A DNA stretch of 64,000 bases from Aestuariivita sp. (GTDB lineage Bacteria > Pseudomonadota > Alphaproteobacteria > Rhodobacterales > Rhodobacteraceae). Positions 26,489-35,392 of this stretch are shown one piece after another. Numbering within the stretch: the stretch's first letter is position 1; the number at the start of each line of letters is the position of its first letter. A program made the translations under genes and the position numbers. The DNA lies in assembly GCF_021404545.1 (NCBI RefSeq), contig NZ_JAAWWD010000006.1, positions 1 to 64,000 on the forward strand, written 5' to 3'. The notes under the pieces were generated by a model, which did not search any database, was not told where the DNA came from, and worked only from the letters and a program-made list of their open reading frames with translations.

Positions 26489-27664
26489 ATGACCCGCAAG
26501 ACCTCTCCCCGCCTGATCACACTGATCCTGATGACAGCCGCGACCACGCTGTCGCTGAATATGTTCCTGCCATCGCTGCCTGCGATCGCGGCGGAGTTTG
26601 GCGTCGCATACGGTACGGTCACGCTCGCGATTGGCGGATATCTCGCGATGACGGCGGTGTTGGCGCTGGTGATCGGACCTCTGTCGGATCGCCTGGGGCG
26701 TCGACCGGTGGCAATCGGTGCGATTGCCGTCTTCGTTCTGGCCTCTCTGGGATGCCTTCTGGCGCAAAGCTGGCCGCTCTTTCTGGCGTGCCGTCTGGCT
26801 CAGGGAACCATGGTCTCGGGTTATATCCTGGCCGGTGCGGTGGTCCGCGATACCCGCGATCAGACCGATGCGGCAAGCCTTCTGGGCTATATCGCGGGCG
26901 CCATGGCCATCGCTCCGCTCCTGGGTCCAATGGTGGGAGGGCTCATGCTGGACCTCTTTGGGTGGCGGTCGAACTTCGCGCTTTATGCCGGGCTGGGTCT
27001 GATCCTGTTGGCCGCGGTCCTGATCGACCTTGCGGAAACGAAATCGCCCCCTGTCACAAAGCCCCCGAGATCGGGCGCGCTTTTGCGTCTGCCCGTGTTC
27101 TGGAGCTATGCCGGCACCGTCGCCCTGTCGACCTGCGCCTTTTACGCCTTTCTGGCGGGCGCCCCTCTGGTCGCCGCCAAAACCTATGGGCTTTCGGGAG
27201 CTGAACTCGGCATCGCACTGGGCAGTATCACGGCAGGTTTCATGACCGGCAGCTTTACCGGCGCCCGTCTTGGCCCTCGCTATGGCCCTGATCGCATGAT
27301 GCTGAGCGGCCGGCTGATCGCAATTCTCGGCCTCGCAGCTGGCCTCGTTATCGTGCAGATATGGCCCAGCGCGCCCCTTGCGCTCTTTGCCACAACGATC
27401 TTCATCGGTCTGGGCAACGGCTTGACCACGCCCACGGCCAATGCGGGCGCGATGAGCGTGCGTCCCGATCTTGCAGGCACGGCCTCCGGCGTCACCGGAT
27501 CGCTGACCGTGGGCCTGGGGGCGGTGGCCACCACCGGTGCGGGTCTGATCCTCACGCTCAGCCCCTCCGCGACGACCTTGCTCACAATCCTGATTGCCCT
27601 GAAATCCGCCAGCCTTGTAACCGCCATCCTGGCCTGGCGCGGATCCCCCATTTCTTCTCGCTAA
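26489..27664 (+). CDS. MFS multidrug efflux transporter, Bcr/CflA family
   Basis: A 391-residue twelve-helix major facilitator. The early SLNMFLPSLPAIAAEF segment and the GPLSDRLGRRPV loop-2/3 motif near residue 72, then GYILAGAVVRDTRD, are typical of Bcr/CflA drug:proton antiporters (bicyclomycin, chloramphenicol relatives). The ribosome site is weak (AAAGACAAG), in contrast to the leader ORF upstream. Confidence 0.88.
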   Translation: MTRKTSPRLITLILMTAATTLSLNMFLPSLPAIAAEFGVAYGTVTLAIGGYLAMTAVLALVIGPLSDRLGRRPVAIGAIAVFVLASLGCLLAQSWPLFLACRLAQGTMVSGYILAGAVVRDTRDQTDAASLLGYIAGAMAIAPLLGPMVGGLMLDLFGWRSNFALYAGLGLILLAAVLIDLAETKSPPVTKPPRSGALLRLPVFWSYAGTVALSTCAFYAFLAGAPLVAAKTYGLSGAELGIALGSITAGFMTGSFTGARLGPRYGPDRMMLSGRLIAILGLAAGLVIVQIWPSAPLALFATTIFIGLGNGLTTPTANAGAMSVRPDLAGTASGVTGSLTVGLGAVATTGAGLILTLSPSATTLLTILIALKSASLVTAILAWRGSPISSR

Positions 27665-27734
27665 AAATACGCAACACCCCGGTTTGCCAAACAGAGAAAC
27701 GGCCCGGACATCGCTGCCCGGACCGCCACACAGA

Positions 27735-27754
27735 AAACCCGAGGGAAGCGGGTC
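27735..27754 (-). terminator. terminator of the small heat-shock gene
   Basis: On the minus strand, directly after the stop codon, ACCCG pairs with CGGGT around a 7-base loop and TTTTC follows. A short but correctly placed intrinsic terminator. Confidence 0.6.
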
Positions 27755-28207
27755 TTAGTTCACTTTGCCTTCGATGGCCTTGGCTCCACCGGCAATCTCG
27801 ATCCGGCGGGGCTTGAGGGCTTCGGGCACTTCGCGCTTGAGGTCGATATGCAGCATACCGTCCTCATGCGCTGCACCGGTTACATGGACATGATCGGCCA
27901 GCTGGAACTTGCGCTCGAACGCGCGGGTCGCGATACCGCGATGCAGGAACGTCCGTTCGTCATCCTCGACCGCCTTACGACCGGTGACAACAAGGCTCGC
28001 CTCACGCACCTCCACGTTCAGTTCAGCCTCGGAGAAGCCGGCGACGGCAATCGAAATCCGATAGGCGTCATCTGCGGTCTTCTCGATGTTATATGGGGGA
28101 TAGCTTGACTGGCTGACATCGTTGGTCAGAACCCGGTCCATCAGATCTGCGATCTGATCAAAGCCAACAGTTGCCCGGTAAAGCGGGGCGAAATCAAATG
28201 TACGCAT
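27755..28207 (-). CDS. ibpA: small heat-shock protein, Hsp20/IbpA-like
   Basis: A 150-residue ATP-independent holdase that binds unfolding proteins. It opens like E. coli IbpA (MRTFDFAPLYRATVGFD), has the YPPYNIEKTADDAYRISIAVAGF alpha-crystallin start near residue 35 and ends with PRRIEIAGG. The ATG at 28207 follows GAGGAT; that ribosome site is within a ROSE-like hairpin, so heat probably controls translation. Confidence 0.92.
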   Translation of the reverse strand: MRTFDFAPLYRATVGFDQIADLMDRVLTNDVSQSSYPPYNIEKTADDAYRISIAVAGFSEAELNVEVREASLVVTGRKAVEDDERTFLHRGIATRAFERKFQLADHVHVTGAAHEDGMLHIDLKREVPEALKPRRIEIAGGAKAIEGKVN

Positions 28208-28250
28208 CGTCGGTATCCTCATAGTTTGAGCGATGTGACTGTTGTGGTGC
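28208..28250 (-). promoter_or_regulatory. ROSE-type RNA thermometer at the ibpA start
   Basis: On the minus strand ATCGCTC (28234-28228) can pair with the ribosome site GAGGAT (28220-28215) around a 7-base loop, leaving the G of TCGCT unpaired. That matches the ROSE hallmark (UYGCU opposite AGGA with a bulged or syn G) known from alphaproteobacterial small heat-shock genes. The upstream ROSE hairpins could not be delimited by eye. Confidence 0.6.
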
Positions 28251-28361
28251 CCTCCGGAACTGGACGGGCGTTTCGATTGCCAGAGCCCGCGTTCGGCGCC
28301 CTGACAGCTGTTAAATGGGAGCGCAAATCGGCCCTTTCAAGACCTTGCATCCAAGGCCCGT

Positions 28362-29171
28362 TCAGGACCCGTCCGGGCGCACGAACTTTGCTCCTGAGCT
28401 ACCCTTTCCGTCGCCGATGCCGAAACGACGTATGGTCGGCGTGGGTGTTCCCTGTCGACGCAGATCCGCCTTGAGGCGGCCGACCACTCCGGGCAGTTCC
28501 ATGCCAATCGAGACCACACCCTCGGCCGTGCGGCTGCCACCAGAGATAATCGACAGGATGCGCCCACGATCTCCATGTTTCACAAAGACCGGAGCGCCGG
28601 ACGATCCAAACGTCACATTGCAGTCGAACGCCAGGATCGGAGACCTCTCGCCCACGATCCGGCAGCGTTGTTGGCGGGACAACGCCTCCGCCCGCCCCTG
28701 ACCATAGGAGGTCACGCTGATCTCCTGGCCCCTGATAGATCCTTGATGCAGGACAAAGGGATCGGCCTCTGCCGTGGTGATCGCCCGGTTCAGTCGCAGC
28801 AGCGCCACATCATGGGGTACATTGCTCAGATCAACCCGCGGTCCGGGGCGATAGGCTTCCGGCACCGCGATTGCGGCAATGCTGCGCTCCGCGATCGCAA
28901 CCCCATCGCTGAGACCGGCGCGAAAGGTCAACTCGCCCGGATCGCGCAGCCGGTCGCGGTCATAGACACAATGGGCCGCCGTCAGTACCAGATCCGAGGC
29001 GATCAGCGTCGCCGTGCAAAAGCCGCCTCGCGCGGTATCGAGCCGCCCCACGGCTTCCCAGCCCAGAAGGTCATCACGATCGGTCAACCTGCGCAAGCCG
29101 TCCGATTGTGCAAGCGCGCTTTGGCCTCCAAACGCCGCGACCACCACCAAGGCCAGGACACGCAGCCTCAT
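28362..29171 (-). CDS. secreted trypsin-like serine protease
   Basis: A 269-residue S1-family protease with a signal peptide (cleavage after ALAQ, residue 22). Catalytic triad visible: TAAHC (His, about residue 68), DVALLRL (Asp, about 120) and FGSSGAPVF (Ser, about 195). The FGSSGAPV form, rather than GDSGGP, resembles glutamyl-endopeptidase/V8-like branches. Start overlaps the upstream protease's stop by ATGA, so the two are one operon and paralogous. Confidence 0.85.
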   Translation of the reverse strand: MRLRVLALVVVAAFGGQSALAQSDGLRRLTDRDDLLGWEAVGRLDTARGGFCTATLIASDLVLTAAHCVYDRDRLRDPGELTFRAGLSDGVAIAERSIAAIAVPEAYRPGPRVDLSNVPHDVALLRLNRAITTAEADPFVLHQGSIRGQEISVTSYGQGRAEALSRQQRCRIVGERSPILAFDCNVTFGSSGAPVFVKHGDRGRILSIISGGSRTAEGVVSIGMELPGVVGRLKADLRRQGTPTPTIRRFGIGDGKGSSGAKFVRPDGS

Positions 29172-29986
29172 GGCTTGACGAATTTGGCGCCGGTGTCGCG
29201 CCGCATGCCACCCACCGTCAAACGGTTGACCTGCGGGGCAGGGTCCAGCCCATATCCGCTGCCGCGGGCGAGCTCCGCCTTGAGGGTGACCAAGGGTTCG
29301 GTCAGGGCCGTGCCCAGCGATACATTCGCTCCGTTGACCTGGGCCTTGGCCGACACCACCGACACGATCTGCGGCGTGTCTCCGACAAAACTGAAGACCG
29401 GCGCGCCTGACGAGCCAAAATCGACATTGCAGGACATCACCAGAATGCCCGACTGGCGGGCCATCACCGAGCAGACCTCCTGCAACGATGGCGCTTCGGC
29501 CCGGTCGTGCGCATAGGACACAACACCGATCTCGGCGCCCTTGCGCGGTCTTTGTGCGGTCTCGAACGGCGTGACAGAGGGGATGCGGATCGGCCGCTGC
29601 AACTCCAGCAGCGCCACATCGTTGCGAACCCGGTCGGCAGATATGTCCCGGTTAAAAACGTAATCGGGATGCACCACCGCTCGGCGCACCGCGCGATAGG
29701 CCTCGGCCCGACCATTGCGCCAGCCCGCGCGGAACTCAATGCCGCCTGGATCGACCTGCGCGCCGGTGCGACTGTCAAAGACGCAATGCGCAGCGGTCAG
29801 CACCAGATCGGGTGCGATCAGGGCGCCTGTGCAAAACCCCTTGCCATCGATATCGAGCCGCCCGACGGCTTGCCAGTCCTGGCCTGCATCGGTGGTGTCC
29901 AAACGCTCAAGCCGGGCATCCTGCGCCATCACAGACCCGCCCAGAACCACCAGGCACATTCCCCAAAACAGATGTTTTGCAACCAT
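29168..29986 (-). CDS. secreted trypsin-like serine protease, paralogue
   Basis: A 272-residue paralogue of the downstream protease. Signal peptide residues 1-22 (ends VMAQ), then TAAHC, DVALLEL and FGSSGAPVF triad motifs in the same order and spacing. The ATG at 29986 is chosen because it begins the signal peptide; the frame stays open to 30202 across the glcF end, without signal-like sequence. Arose with its neighbour by tandem duplication. Confidence 0.85.
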   Translation of the reverse strand: MVAKHLFWGMCLVVLGGSVMAQDARLERLDTTDAGQDWQAVGRLDIDGKGFCTGALIAPDLVLTAAHCVFDSRTGAQVDPGGIEFRAGWRNGRAEAYRAVRRAVVHPDYVFNRDISADRVRNDVALLELQRPIRIPSVTPFETAQRPRKGAEIGVVSYAHDRAEAPSLQEVCSVMARQSGILVMSCNVDFGSSGAPVFSFVGDTPQIVSVVSAKAQVNGANVSLGTALTEPLVTLKAELARGSGYGLDPAPQVNRLTVGGMRRDTGAKFVKP

Positions 29987-30060
29987 AGACCGCCTCCATA
30001 CCGCCAACAGCATGGTAAGTGTGTTTGGCGAAATTACGGCGGTGGCGGGGCTTTGCGTGC

Positions 30061-31383
30061 CTATCGCAATATGGGGATCTCCGGTGCACGCTTGCCCTCG
30101 GCAGTCATGGCGGGCGGCTGCGGTCCGCCAGTGGCCCAGTCGAGCAGCTCGACGGTATGCACAATCGGCACATCCGTGCCTGAGCCGATCTGCATCATGC
30201 ACCCGATATTTCCTGCCGCGATGATATCGGGCGATTTAGCCTCCAGCGTCTGGACCTTGCGGTCCTTGAGCTGTTTCGAGATCTCGGGCTGCATCAGATT
30301 GTAGGTCCCCGCACTGCCGCAGCACAGATGGCTGTCGGCAGGTTCCACAACCTTGAACCCGGCCTTTTTCAGCAGATCCTTGGGATAGGTCTTGATCTGT
30401 TGGCCATGTTGCAGCGAACAGGCCGCGTGGTAGGCGACGGTCATCGCTTTGTCCGCGCCCTGGGGCAGGTCGAGTTTCATCAGCACTTCGCTGACATCCA
30501 TTGCAAGGCCCGAGACACGCGCGGCATCGTCCGCAAGTGCCTCGTTGCGGAACATATGGCCATAATCCTTGACCGTGGTGCCGCAGCCCGAGGTGTTGAT
30601 GACAATCGCATCAAGCCCCTTGCCATCCATCTCGGCCGTCCAGGCGCGGATGTTTCTGGCGGCGGTCGCATGGCTCTCGGCGGTTTTGCCCATGTGGTGG
30701 GTCAGCGCCCCGCAGCATCCAGCCCCTTTGGCAACGACAACCTCGCAACCCAGCCGCGTAAGCAGACGGATCGTGGCATCGTTGATATCGGTGTTGAGCG
30801 CGCGCTGCGCACAGCCGGTCATCAGCGCCACGCGCATCCGGGTCCTGGACTGCGGGAAAAAGCTTTGTGGGTCGTCGTTGCGGCTGACGGGTGGAATGGT
30901 CTTGGGCGCCATCTCCAGCATCGCGCGCAGCCGCGCATCGGGCATCACCCGGGCCAGGGGCCGTCCGAACTTGGCACCCAGCAGGGCCAACCGGAACCGC
31001 GTCGGATAGGGCAGGATGCGCGCCAGGATCCAGCGTAGCGCACGGTCCGACCAGGGGCGGCGATACTTGTCCTCGATATACTCGCGCGCGTGATCCACCA
31101 GATGCATGTAGTGCACGCCCGAGGGGCAGGTGGTCATGCAGGCAAGGCAGGACAGGCAGCGGTCGATATGCTTAACCGTCTTTTCATCCGGCACACGCTC
31201 GTTTTCGAGCATATCCTTGATCAGATAGATACGGCCCCGCGGGCTATCGAGCTCATCTCCCAGCACCTGATATGTTGGGCAGGTGGCCGTACAGAACCCG
31301 CAATGCACGCAGCTGCGCAGGATGTCGTTCGACCGGGCAATGCCGGGGTCTTTCAACTGTTCTTCCGTAAATGTCGTCTGCAT
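30061..31383 (-). CDS. glcF: glycolate oxidase iron-sulfur subunit
   Basis: A 440-residue subunit that carries electrons from the GlcD/GlcE flavoprotein. Two 4Fe-4S motifs, CVHCGFCTATCPTY near residue 25 and CLSCLACMTTCPSGVHY near residue 76, are followed by two CCG domains (GAGCCGAL and HLCCGSAGTY). Separated from glcE by two small membrane-protein genes, the nearer one ending at the base next to its start codon. Confidence 0.95.
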   Translation of the reverse strand: MQTTFTEEQLKDPGIARSNDILRSCVHCGFCTATCPTYQVLGDELDSPRGRIYLIKDMLENERVPDEKTVKHIDRCLSCLACMTTCPSGVHYMHLVDHAREYIEDKYRRPWSDRALRWILARILPYPTRFRLALLGAKFGRPLARVMPDARLRAMLEMAPKTIPPVSRNDDPQSFFPQSRTRMRVALMTGCAQRALNTDINDATIRLLTRLGCEVVVAKGAGCCGALTHHMGKTAESHATAARNIRAWTAEMDGKGLDAIVINTSGCGTTVKDYGHMFRNEALADDAARVSGLAMDVSEVLMKLDLPQGADKAMTVAYHAACSLQHGQQIKTYPKDLLKKAGFKVVEPADSHLCCGSAGTYNLMQPEISKQLKDRKVQTLEAKSPDIIAAGNIGCMMQIGSGTDVPIVHTVELLDWATGGPQPPAMTAEGKRAPEIPILR

Positions 31384-31734
31384 CTAACCCGCCATTGCCC
31401 GTGCAACCAGAATTCCAAACCAGGGGACAGTTGCACCCACCGCCGCCAGGGCCGCCGTCCAGCGCCGTGCGCCCTGGCTTTCGACCATCAGGCGCAGCAC
31501 CTGTCCCACCAATGCCATCGAGATCACCCAAGACCCCCATAAGAGGCCCGCAGCCAGCAGGCCCGGTGCGCCAAGCATGGTCGCCGCGATGGCCGTAAAG
31601 ACCAGAACCAGCGTCACCAGACCCAGTTTGCGCACAGCACCAACAGTGGCCGCACCGCGCAACAAGCCCAGCACGATCAGCGGGCCGCCCACGAATACAA
31701 GCACATAGGTGAAGATCCAGGTCAGGCTCACCAA
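31384..31734 (-). CDS. small membrane protein in the glc operon
   Basis: A 116-residue protein with four hydrophobic segments (about 5-23, 35-55, 58-80, 92-112). It ends immediately before the glcF start. There is no ATG start: TTG at 31734 or GTG at 31731 are the candidates. Family not recognised; a membrane anchor or partner for the glycolate oxidase complex is only an inference from position. Confidence 0.65.
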   Translation of the reverse strand: MVSLTWIFTYVLVFVGGPLIVLGLLRGAATVGAVRKLGLVTLVLVFTAIAATMLGAPGLLAAGLLWGSWVISMALVGQVLRLMVESQGARRWTAALAAVGATVPWFGILVARAMAG

Positions 31735-31815
31735 GTGGCCTCAGTCCCTGGACCTGCGGCCCTGAACCCACCCTCACCATGATATCGGGCACAGCCCATC
31801 TGCATCACTCCCTCG

Positions 31816-32172
31816 TCAGATCAGCGATAAAAACAACAGGCCCAGCAGCGCCGACAGCCCCAGATAAAGCGCGGTAAAGACGCCGCGTGCCGCCCAGACC
31901 CGTTCGAACCGCCCCAGATAGAGGTGATAGAACATGCCCGCGATCGCGGCCGAGATCACCCCGGTCGCAAGTGCCGCCACCCCCAAAGGCGAGATCCCCA
32001 TCAACGGCGCCTCGCGCAGGATCGCCATGAACAGAACCGCACCGGCCACTGCCATGATACATTGCGCAATCAGCGCTCCGCGCGGCCGGTCCGACATGAG
32101 CGTCAGCGCTCCGAACACAACCGCCGACGGCCCCGCCACCCAAAGCGCTTCTGAGATGTCCTCCCCAGTCAT
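31816..32172 (-). CDS. small membrane protein in the glc operon
   Basis: A 118-residue protein with about four helices, short loops and an acidic N-terminus. Its ATG overlaps the glcE stop (ATGA), so it is translationally coupled to glycolate oxidase. I do not recognise a family. Confidence 0.7.
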   Translation of the reverse strand: MTGEDISEALWVAGPSAVVFGALTLMSDRPRGALIAQCIMAVAGAVLFMAILREAPLMGISPLGVAALATGVISAAIAGMFYHLYLGRFERVWAARGVFTALYLGLSALLGLLFLSLI

Positions 32173-33293
32173 CTGCGATCCATCACTCCGGCATTCAGCA
32201 GCCCACGCGGATCGAACCGCGCCCGCAACCCCGCGCTGATCGTTGCCAGTGGGCCGGGCTCGGGCTGAAAGAGACCCAGCCGATCCTTGGTCTGCTCATC
32301 GGCCCGGACAATCGTCGCATGCCCGTCGAATGCCCCAAGCCTCGCGCGCAGATCCGTGCCTTGTGGCACCAACGCCCAGATCAGGCCGCCTCCCCAATCG
32401 AACAGAAGGCGCTCGGCCTGCATGCGTGCGGACAGGTCCGGCGCATCCGTCGGCTTGACCGAAATCCGCCAGACATCGCCTTTTGCAGTGTGAAATTCTG
32501 TCACGTCGCGAACCGTGTGCCAAAGGGGCGCCGAGGCCTGTGCCCCATCCAGTTGGCACACATCACCGAACCCTTTGAGCAGATCTGTCAGGTGTTCCGC
32601 GCGGTACGCGACGGACGGCTCGAACCCCTCGACCCGGATCAGCGCCTGGGCTGACACCGGATCATAGGCTGCTCCGGTGATATCAAAGGGCGATCCCAGC
32701 GCTGTTGACATCGCCCTGACAGCGACCTGTGTGTCGAGGACCGAAACGACCAGCGTCGTTTCGGTTTCCGGCATCGGCAGCACCTTGAGCGACACCTCGG
32801 ACAGGATACCCAACGTCCCACGCGCGCCCGCCATCAGCTTGACCAGATCATAGCCGGTCACGTTCTTCATCACCCGCCCGCCGTTCTTGACGATGTTGCC
32901 CGCGCCATCGACATACCGTATGCCAAGCGCGAAATCGCGGCATGCGCCACATTGAATGCGCCGTGGACCGGATACATTGGCCGCGACCACGCCGCCAATC
33001 GTCGGTTCCCCGCTCGTGCCCAGTAGGCCGCGGTGATCCATCGGTTCAAAGGCCAGCCGCTGGTTCTCGGATGCGAGCGCCAGTTCTATCTCGGCCACCG
33101 GCGTGCCCGCCTGCGCCACGACTGTCAGGGCCCCCGGCTCATAAAGCGTGATACCGGACAGACCGGTCGTGGTGATGCGGTCGCCTGAGGGTGCCATCCC
33201 GCGCGTTCCGCCGCCGATCACGGCCATGGGTGCTGTTGCGCCCGCGACAATCTCGGCCAGTTCGGCCTCCGTTTCAGGTCTCATCGTGTTCAT
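32169..33293 (-). CDS. glcE: glycolate oxidase FAD-binding subunit GlcE
   Basis: A 374-residue FAD-binding subunit. PCMH-type FAD motifs GGGTRG near residue 27 and TIGGVVAANVSGPRRIQCGACRD near residue 100 match GlcE, which is shorter than GlcD. The ATG at 33293 is chosen over a TTG at 33302. Lies between glcD and the small membrane proteins. Confidence 0.92.
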   Translation of the reverse strand: MNTMRPETEAELAEIVAGATAPMAVIGGGTRGMAPSGDRITTTGLSGITLYEPGALTVVAQAGTPVAEIELALASENQRLAFEPMDHRGLLGTSGEPTIGGVVAANVSGPRRIQCGACRDFALGIRYVDGAGNIVKNGGRVMKNVTGYDLVKLMAGARGTLGILSEVSLKVLPMPETETTLVVSVLDTQVAVRAMSTALGSPFDITGAAYDPVSAQALIRVEGFEPSVAYRAEHLTDLLKGFGDVCQLDGAQASAPLWHTVRDVTEFHTAKGDVWRISVKPTDAPDLSARMQAERLLFDWGGGLIWALVPQGTDLRARLGAFDGHATIVRADEQTKDRLGLFQPEPGPLATISAGLRARFDPRGLLNAGVMDRR

Positions 33294-33348
33294 CTTGCCC
33301 AATAAACTCCGGGGGTGAGGCGCATCGCGCCAAGGCGAAGCGGCCCCT

Positions 33349-34797
33349 TTACTCTGCCGCGATCTTGTGTGCCCGACGGCTCTCGCTCTCGGACAGTGGG
33401 AACACCTTGGCCGGGTTCAACAGCCACGCGGGATCAAACACGTCCTTTACCGCCATCTGCGCTTCCAGATCCTCAGCGGTGTATTGCACAAGCATCAGGT
33501 CGCGTTTCTCGATCCCGACACCGTGTTCGCCTGTCAGGCAGCCTCCGGCCTCGACACAGAGTTTGAGGATCTCCGCCCCGAATGCCTCGCATGTTTCCAG
33601 ATCGCCGGGCTTGTTGGCATCAAACAGGATCAGCGGATGCATATTGCCGTCGCCCGCATGGAACACATTGGCCACATCCAGACCGAACTCCTGAGACATC
33701 TCGCCGATTCGGCGCAGCACGTAGGGCAGGGACGAGACCGGGATCGTGCCGTCAAGACACATGTAATCGTTGATCTGACCCATCGCGCCAAAGGCCGATT
33801 TGCGTCCCAGCCAGATGCGCCCGGCCTCGTCCGCATCCTGTGCCTCGCGCAGTTCCACAGGATCGTGCCGCGCGGCGATGTCCTTGATGAGACCCAGTTG
33901 AAGGTCAATCTCAGCCTCGGATCCCTCGACCTCGACAATCAACAGCGCCTCGCACATCGGATACCCCGCCTTGGCAAAGGCCTCACAGGCCTCGATACAG
34001 GGGCGGTCCATGAACTCGATCGCCACTGGCAGGACACCGGCCTTGATGATATCCGACACAACGGCGCCGGCCACTTCGTTGCTGTCATAGCCCATCAGGA
34101 TGGGGCGTGCGCCTTCGGGTTTGCGCAAGATACGCAGGGTCGCCTCTGTCACCACGCCCAACTGCCCTTCGGAGCCGCAGATCACGCCCAGCAGGTCAAG
34201 GCCCCCGGCGTCAAGATGCCCTCCGCCGATCTCGACCACGGTGCCATCCATCATCACCATGGTCACGCCCATCAGATTGTTGGTGGTCACACCGTATTTG
34301 AGGCAATGAGCCCCGCCCGAGTTCATTGCGATATTGCCCGCAATCGCACAGGCCAGCTGTGAGGACGGATCGGGGGCATAAAAGAAGTCCTCTTCCTCGA
34401 CAGCACCGGTGACACTCAGATTGGTGCGCCCGGTCTGTACGCGGATGATCCGGTTCTCATAGTCGGTCTCCAGAACCTGGTTCATGCGCGCCACACCCAG
34501 GATTACACAATCGGCGGTGGGCAAGGCGCCCCCAGCCAGGGAGGTTCCCGAACCACGCGGTACCACGGGAACCCCTTCGGCATGACAGATGCGCAAAACC
34601 TCAGACACCTCCCGGGTCGAGGCGGGAAGAACCGCCACCATCGGAGGGCACTTGTAAGCCGTCAGCGCGTCGCACTCGTATGCGCGCGTCTCGACCTCTT
34701 CATGGATCACCGCGTCCTTTGGAAGCACTGCCTGCAAACGCTCAACCAGTCGCGCCTTGCGCGCCAGCACAGCGGGGTTCGGGACGGGCATTTCCAT
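33349..34797 (-). CDS. glcD: glycolate oxidase catalytic subunit GlcD
   Basis: A 482-residue FAD-linked oxidase that converts glycolate to glyoxylate. FAD motif PRGSGTSLAGGALP near residue 77, the NSGGAHCLKYGVTTNN block near residue 155, and the C-terminal FHAGDGNMHPLILFD and GCLTGEHGVGIEKR blocks are diagnostic. AGGAGG precedes the ATG at 34797; the longer frame reads through the promoter. First gene of the glc operon. Confidence 0.95.
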   Translation of the reverse strand: MEMPVPNPAVLARKARLVERLQAVLPKDAVIHEEVETRAYECDALTAYKCPPMVAVLPASTREVSEVLRICHAEGVPVVPRGSGTSLAGGALPTADCVILGVARMNQVLETDYENRIIRVQTGRTNLSVTGAVEEEDFFYAPDPSSQLACAIAGNIAMNSGGAHCLKYGVTTNNLMGVTMVMMDGTVVEIGGGHLDAGGLDLLGVICGSEGQLGVVTEATLRILRKPEGARPILMGYDSNEVAGAVVSDIIKAGVLPVAIEFMDRPCIEACEAFAKAGYPMCEALLIVEVEGSEAEIDLQLGLIKDIAARHDPVELREAQDADEAGRIWLGRKSAFGAMGQINDYMCLDGTIPVSSLPYVLRRIGEMSQEFGLDVANVFHAGDGNMHPLILFDANKPGDLETCEAFGAEILKLCVEAGGCLTGEHGVGIEKRDLMLVQYTAEDLEAQMAVKDVFDPAWLLNPAKVFPLSESESRRAHKIAAE

Positions 34798-34821
34798 GGT
34801 GGTTTCCTCCTGATCCAGGAT

Positions 34822-34842
34822 TTGGTAAAAATATATTACCAA
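34822..34842. promoter_or_regulatory. palindrome at the glc promoter
   Basis: TTGGTAA (34822-34828) and TTACCAA (34836-34842) form a perfect 7-bp inverted repeat with a 7-base AT centre, 25 bases upstream of glcD. TGGT/ACCA half-sites are typical of GntR/FCD regulators such as GlcC, PdhR and LldR. No regulator gene is adjacent. Confidence 0.6.
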
Positions 34843-34921
34843 TTTTTATGACAAGCAAGTCAATTCTCCAACCCACAGGAAAGTGACTGTCGTTCTTGGC
34901 TGCACAAGATAGCCTGCGCGC

Positions 34922-35272
34922 ATGAGATATCTGCTGGCAACCCTGCTTCTCGCCACACCCGTGCCGGTTCTGGCTGACCCGCCCGCGATTGAGGCTGTGA
35001 CAGTAGCCCAGTCCGGGGATAGCTGGCGTTTTGACATCACCCTCAGCCACCCTGACACGGGCTGGGATCACTATGCCGATAGCTGGCGGGTCCTCGATAT
35101 GGCGGGAAATGAACTGGGCTTGCGCGTCTTGCATCACCCGCATGTCACCGAACAACCCTTCACGCGGTCATTGTCAGGTGTGCGGATACCCGCGGGCACG
35201 GCGGAAATCCAGATCGAGGCGCGGTGCAACATCGACGGCTGGCGTGTGCGCAGGACCGTATCCCTGCGCTGA
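34922..35272 (+). CDS. secreted protein of unknown function
   Basis: A 116-residue protein with a signal peptide (MRYLLATLLLATPVPVLAD, cleavage near residue 18) and a mature domain rich in beta-type sequence, with HPDTGWDHYADSW and a late cysteine. It is divergent from glcD, 124 bases away. No family recognised. Confidence 0.65.
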   Translation: MRYLLATLLLATPVPVLADPPAIEAVTVAQSGDSWRFDITLSHPDTGWDHYADSWRVLDMAGNELGLRVLHHPHVTEQPFTRSLSGVRIPAGTAEIQIEARCNIDGWRVRRTVSLR

Positions 35273-35392
35273 TCGCCGTCCAAACGCTCTGAACGGACCC
35301 GAGGTCACGGGTGCTGCTCCGGTCAGTCGAACTGCGGTTCACCCACTCGCCAAATTATCAAAAGAAATGCGCGCATCGCGCGCGCCGCTGGA

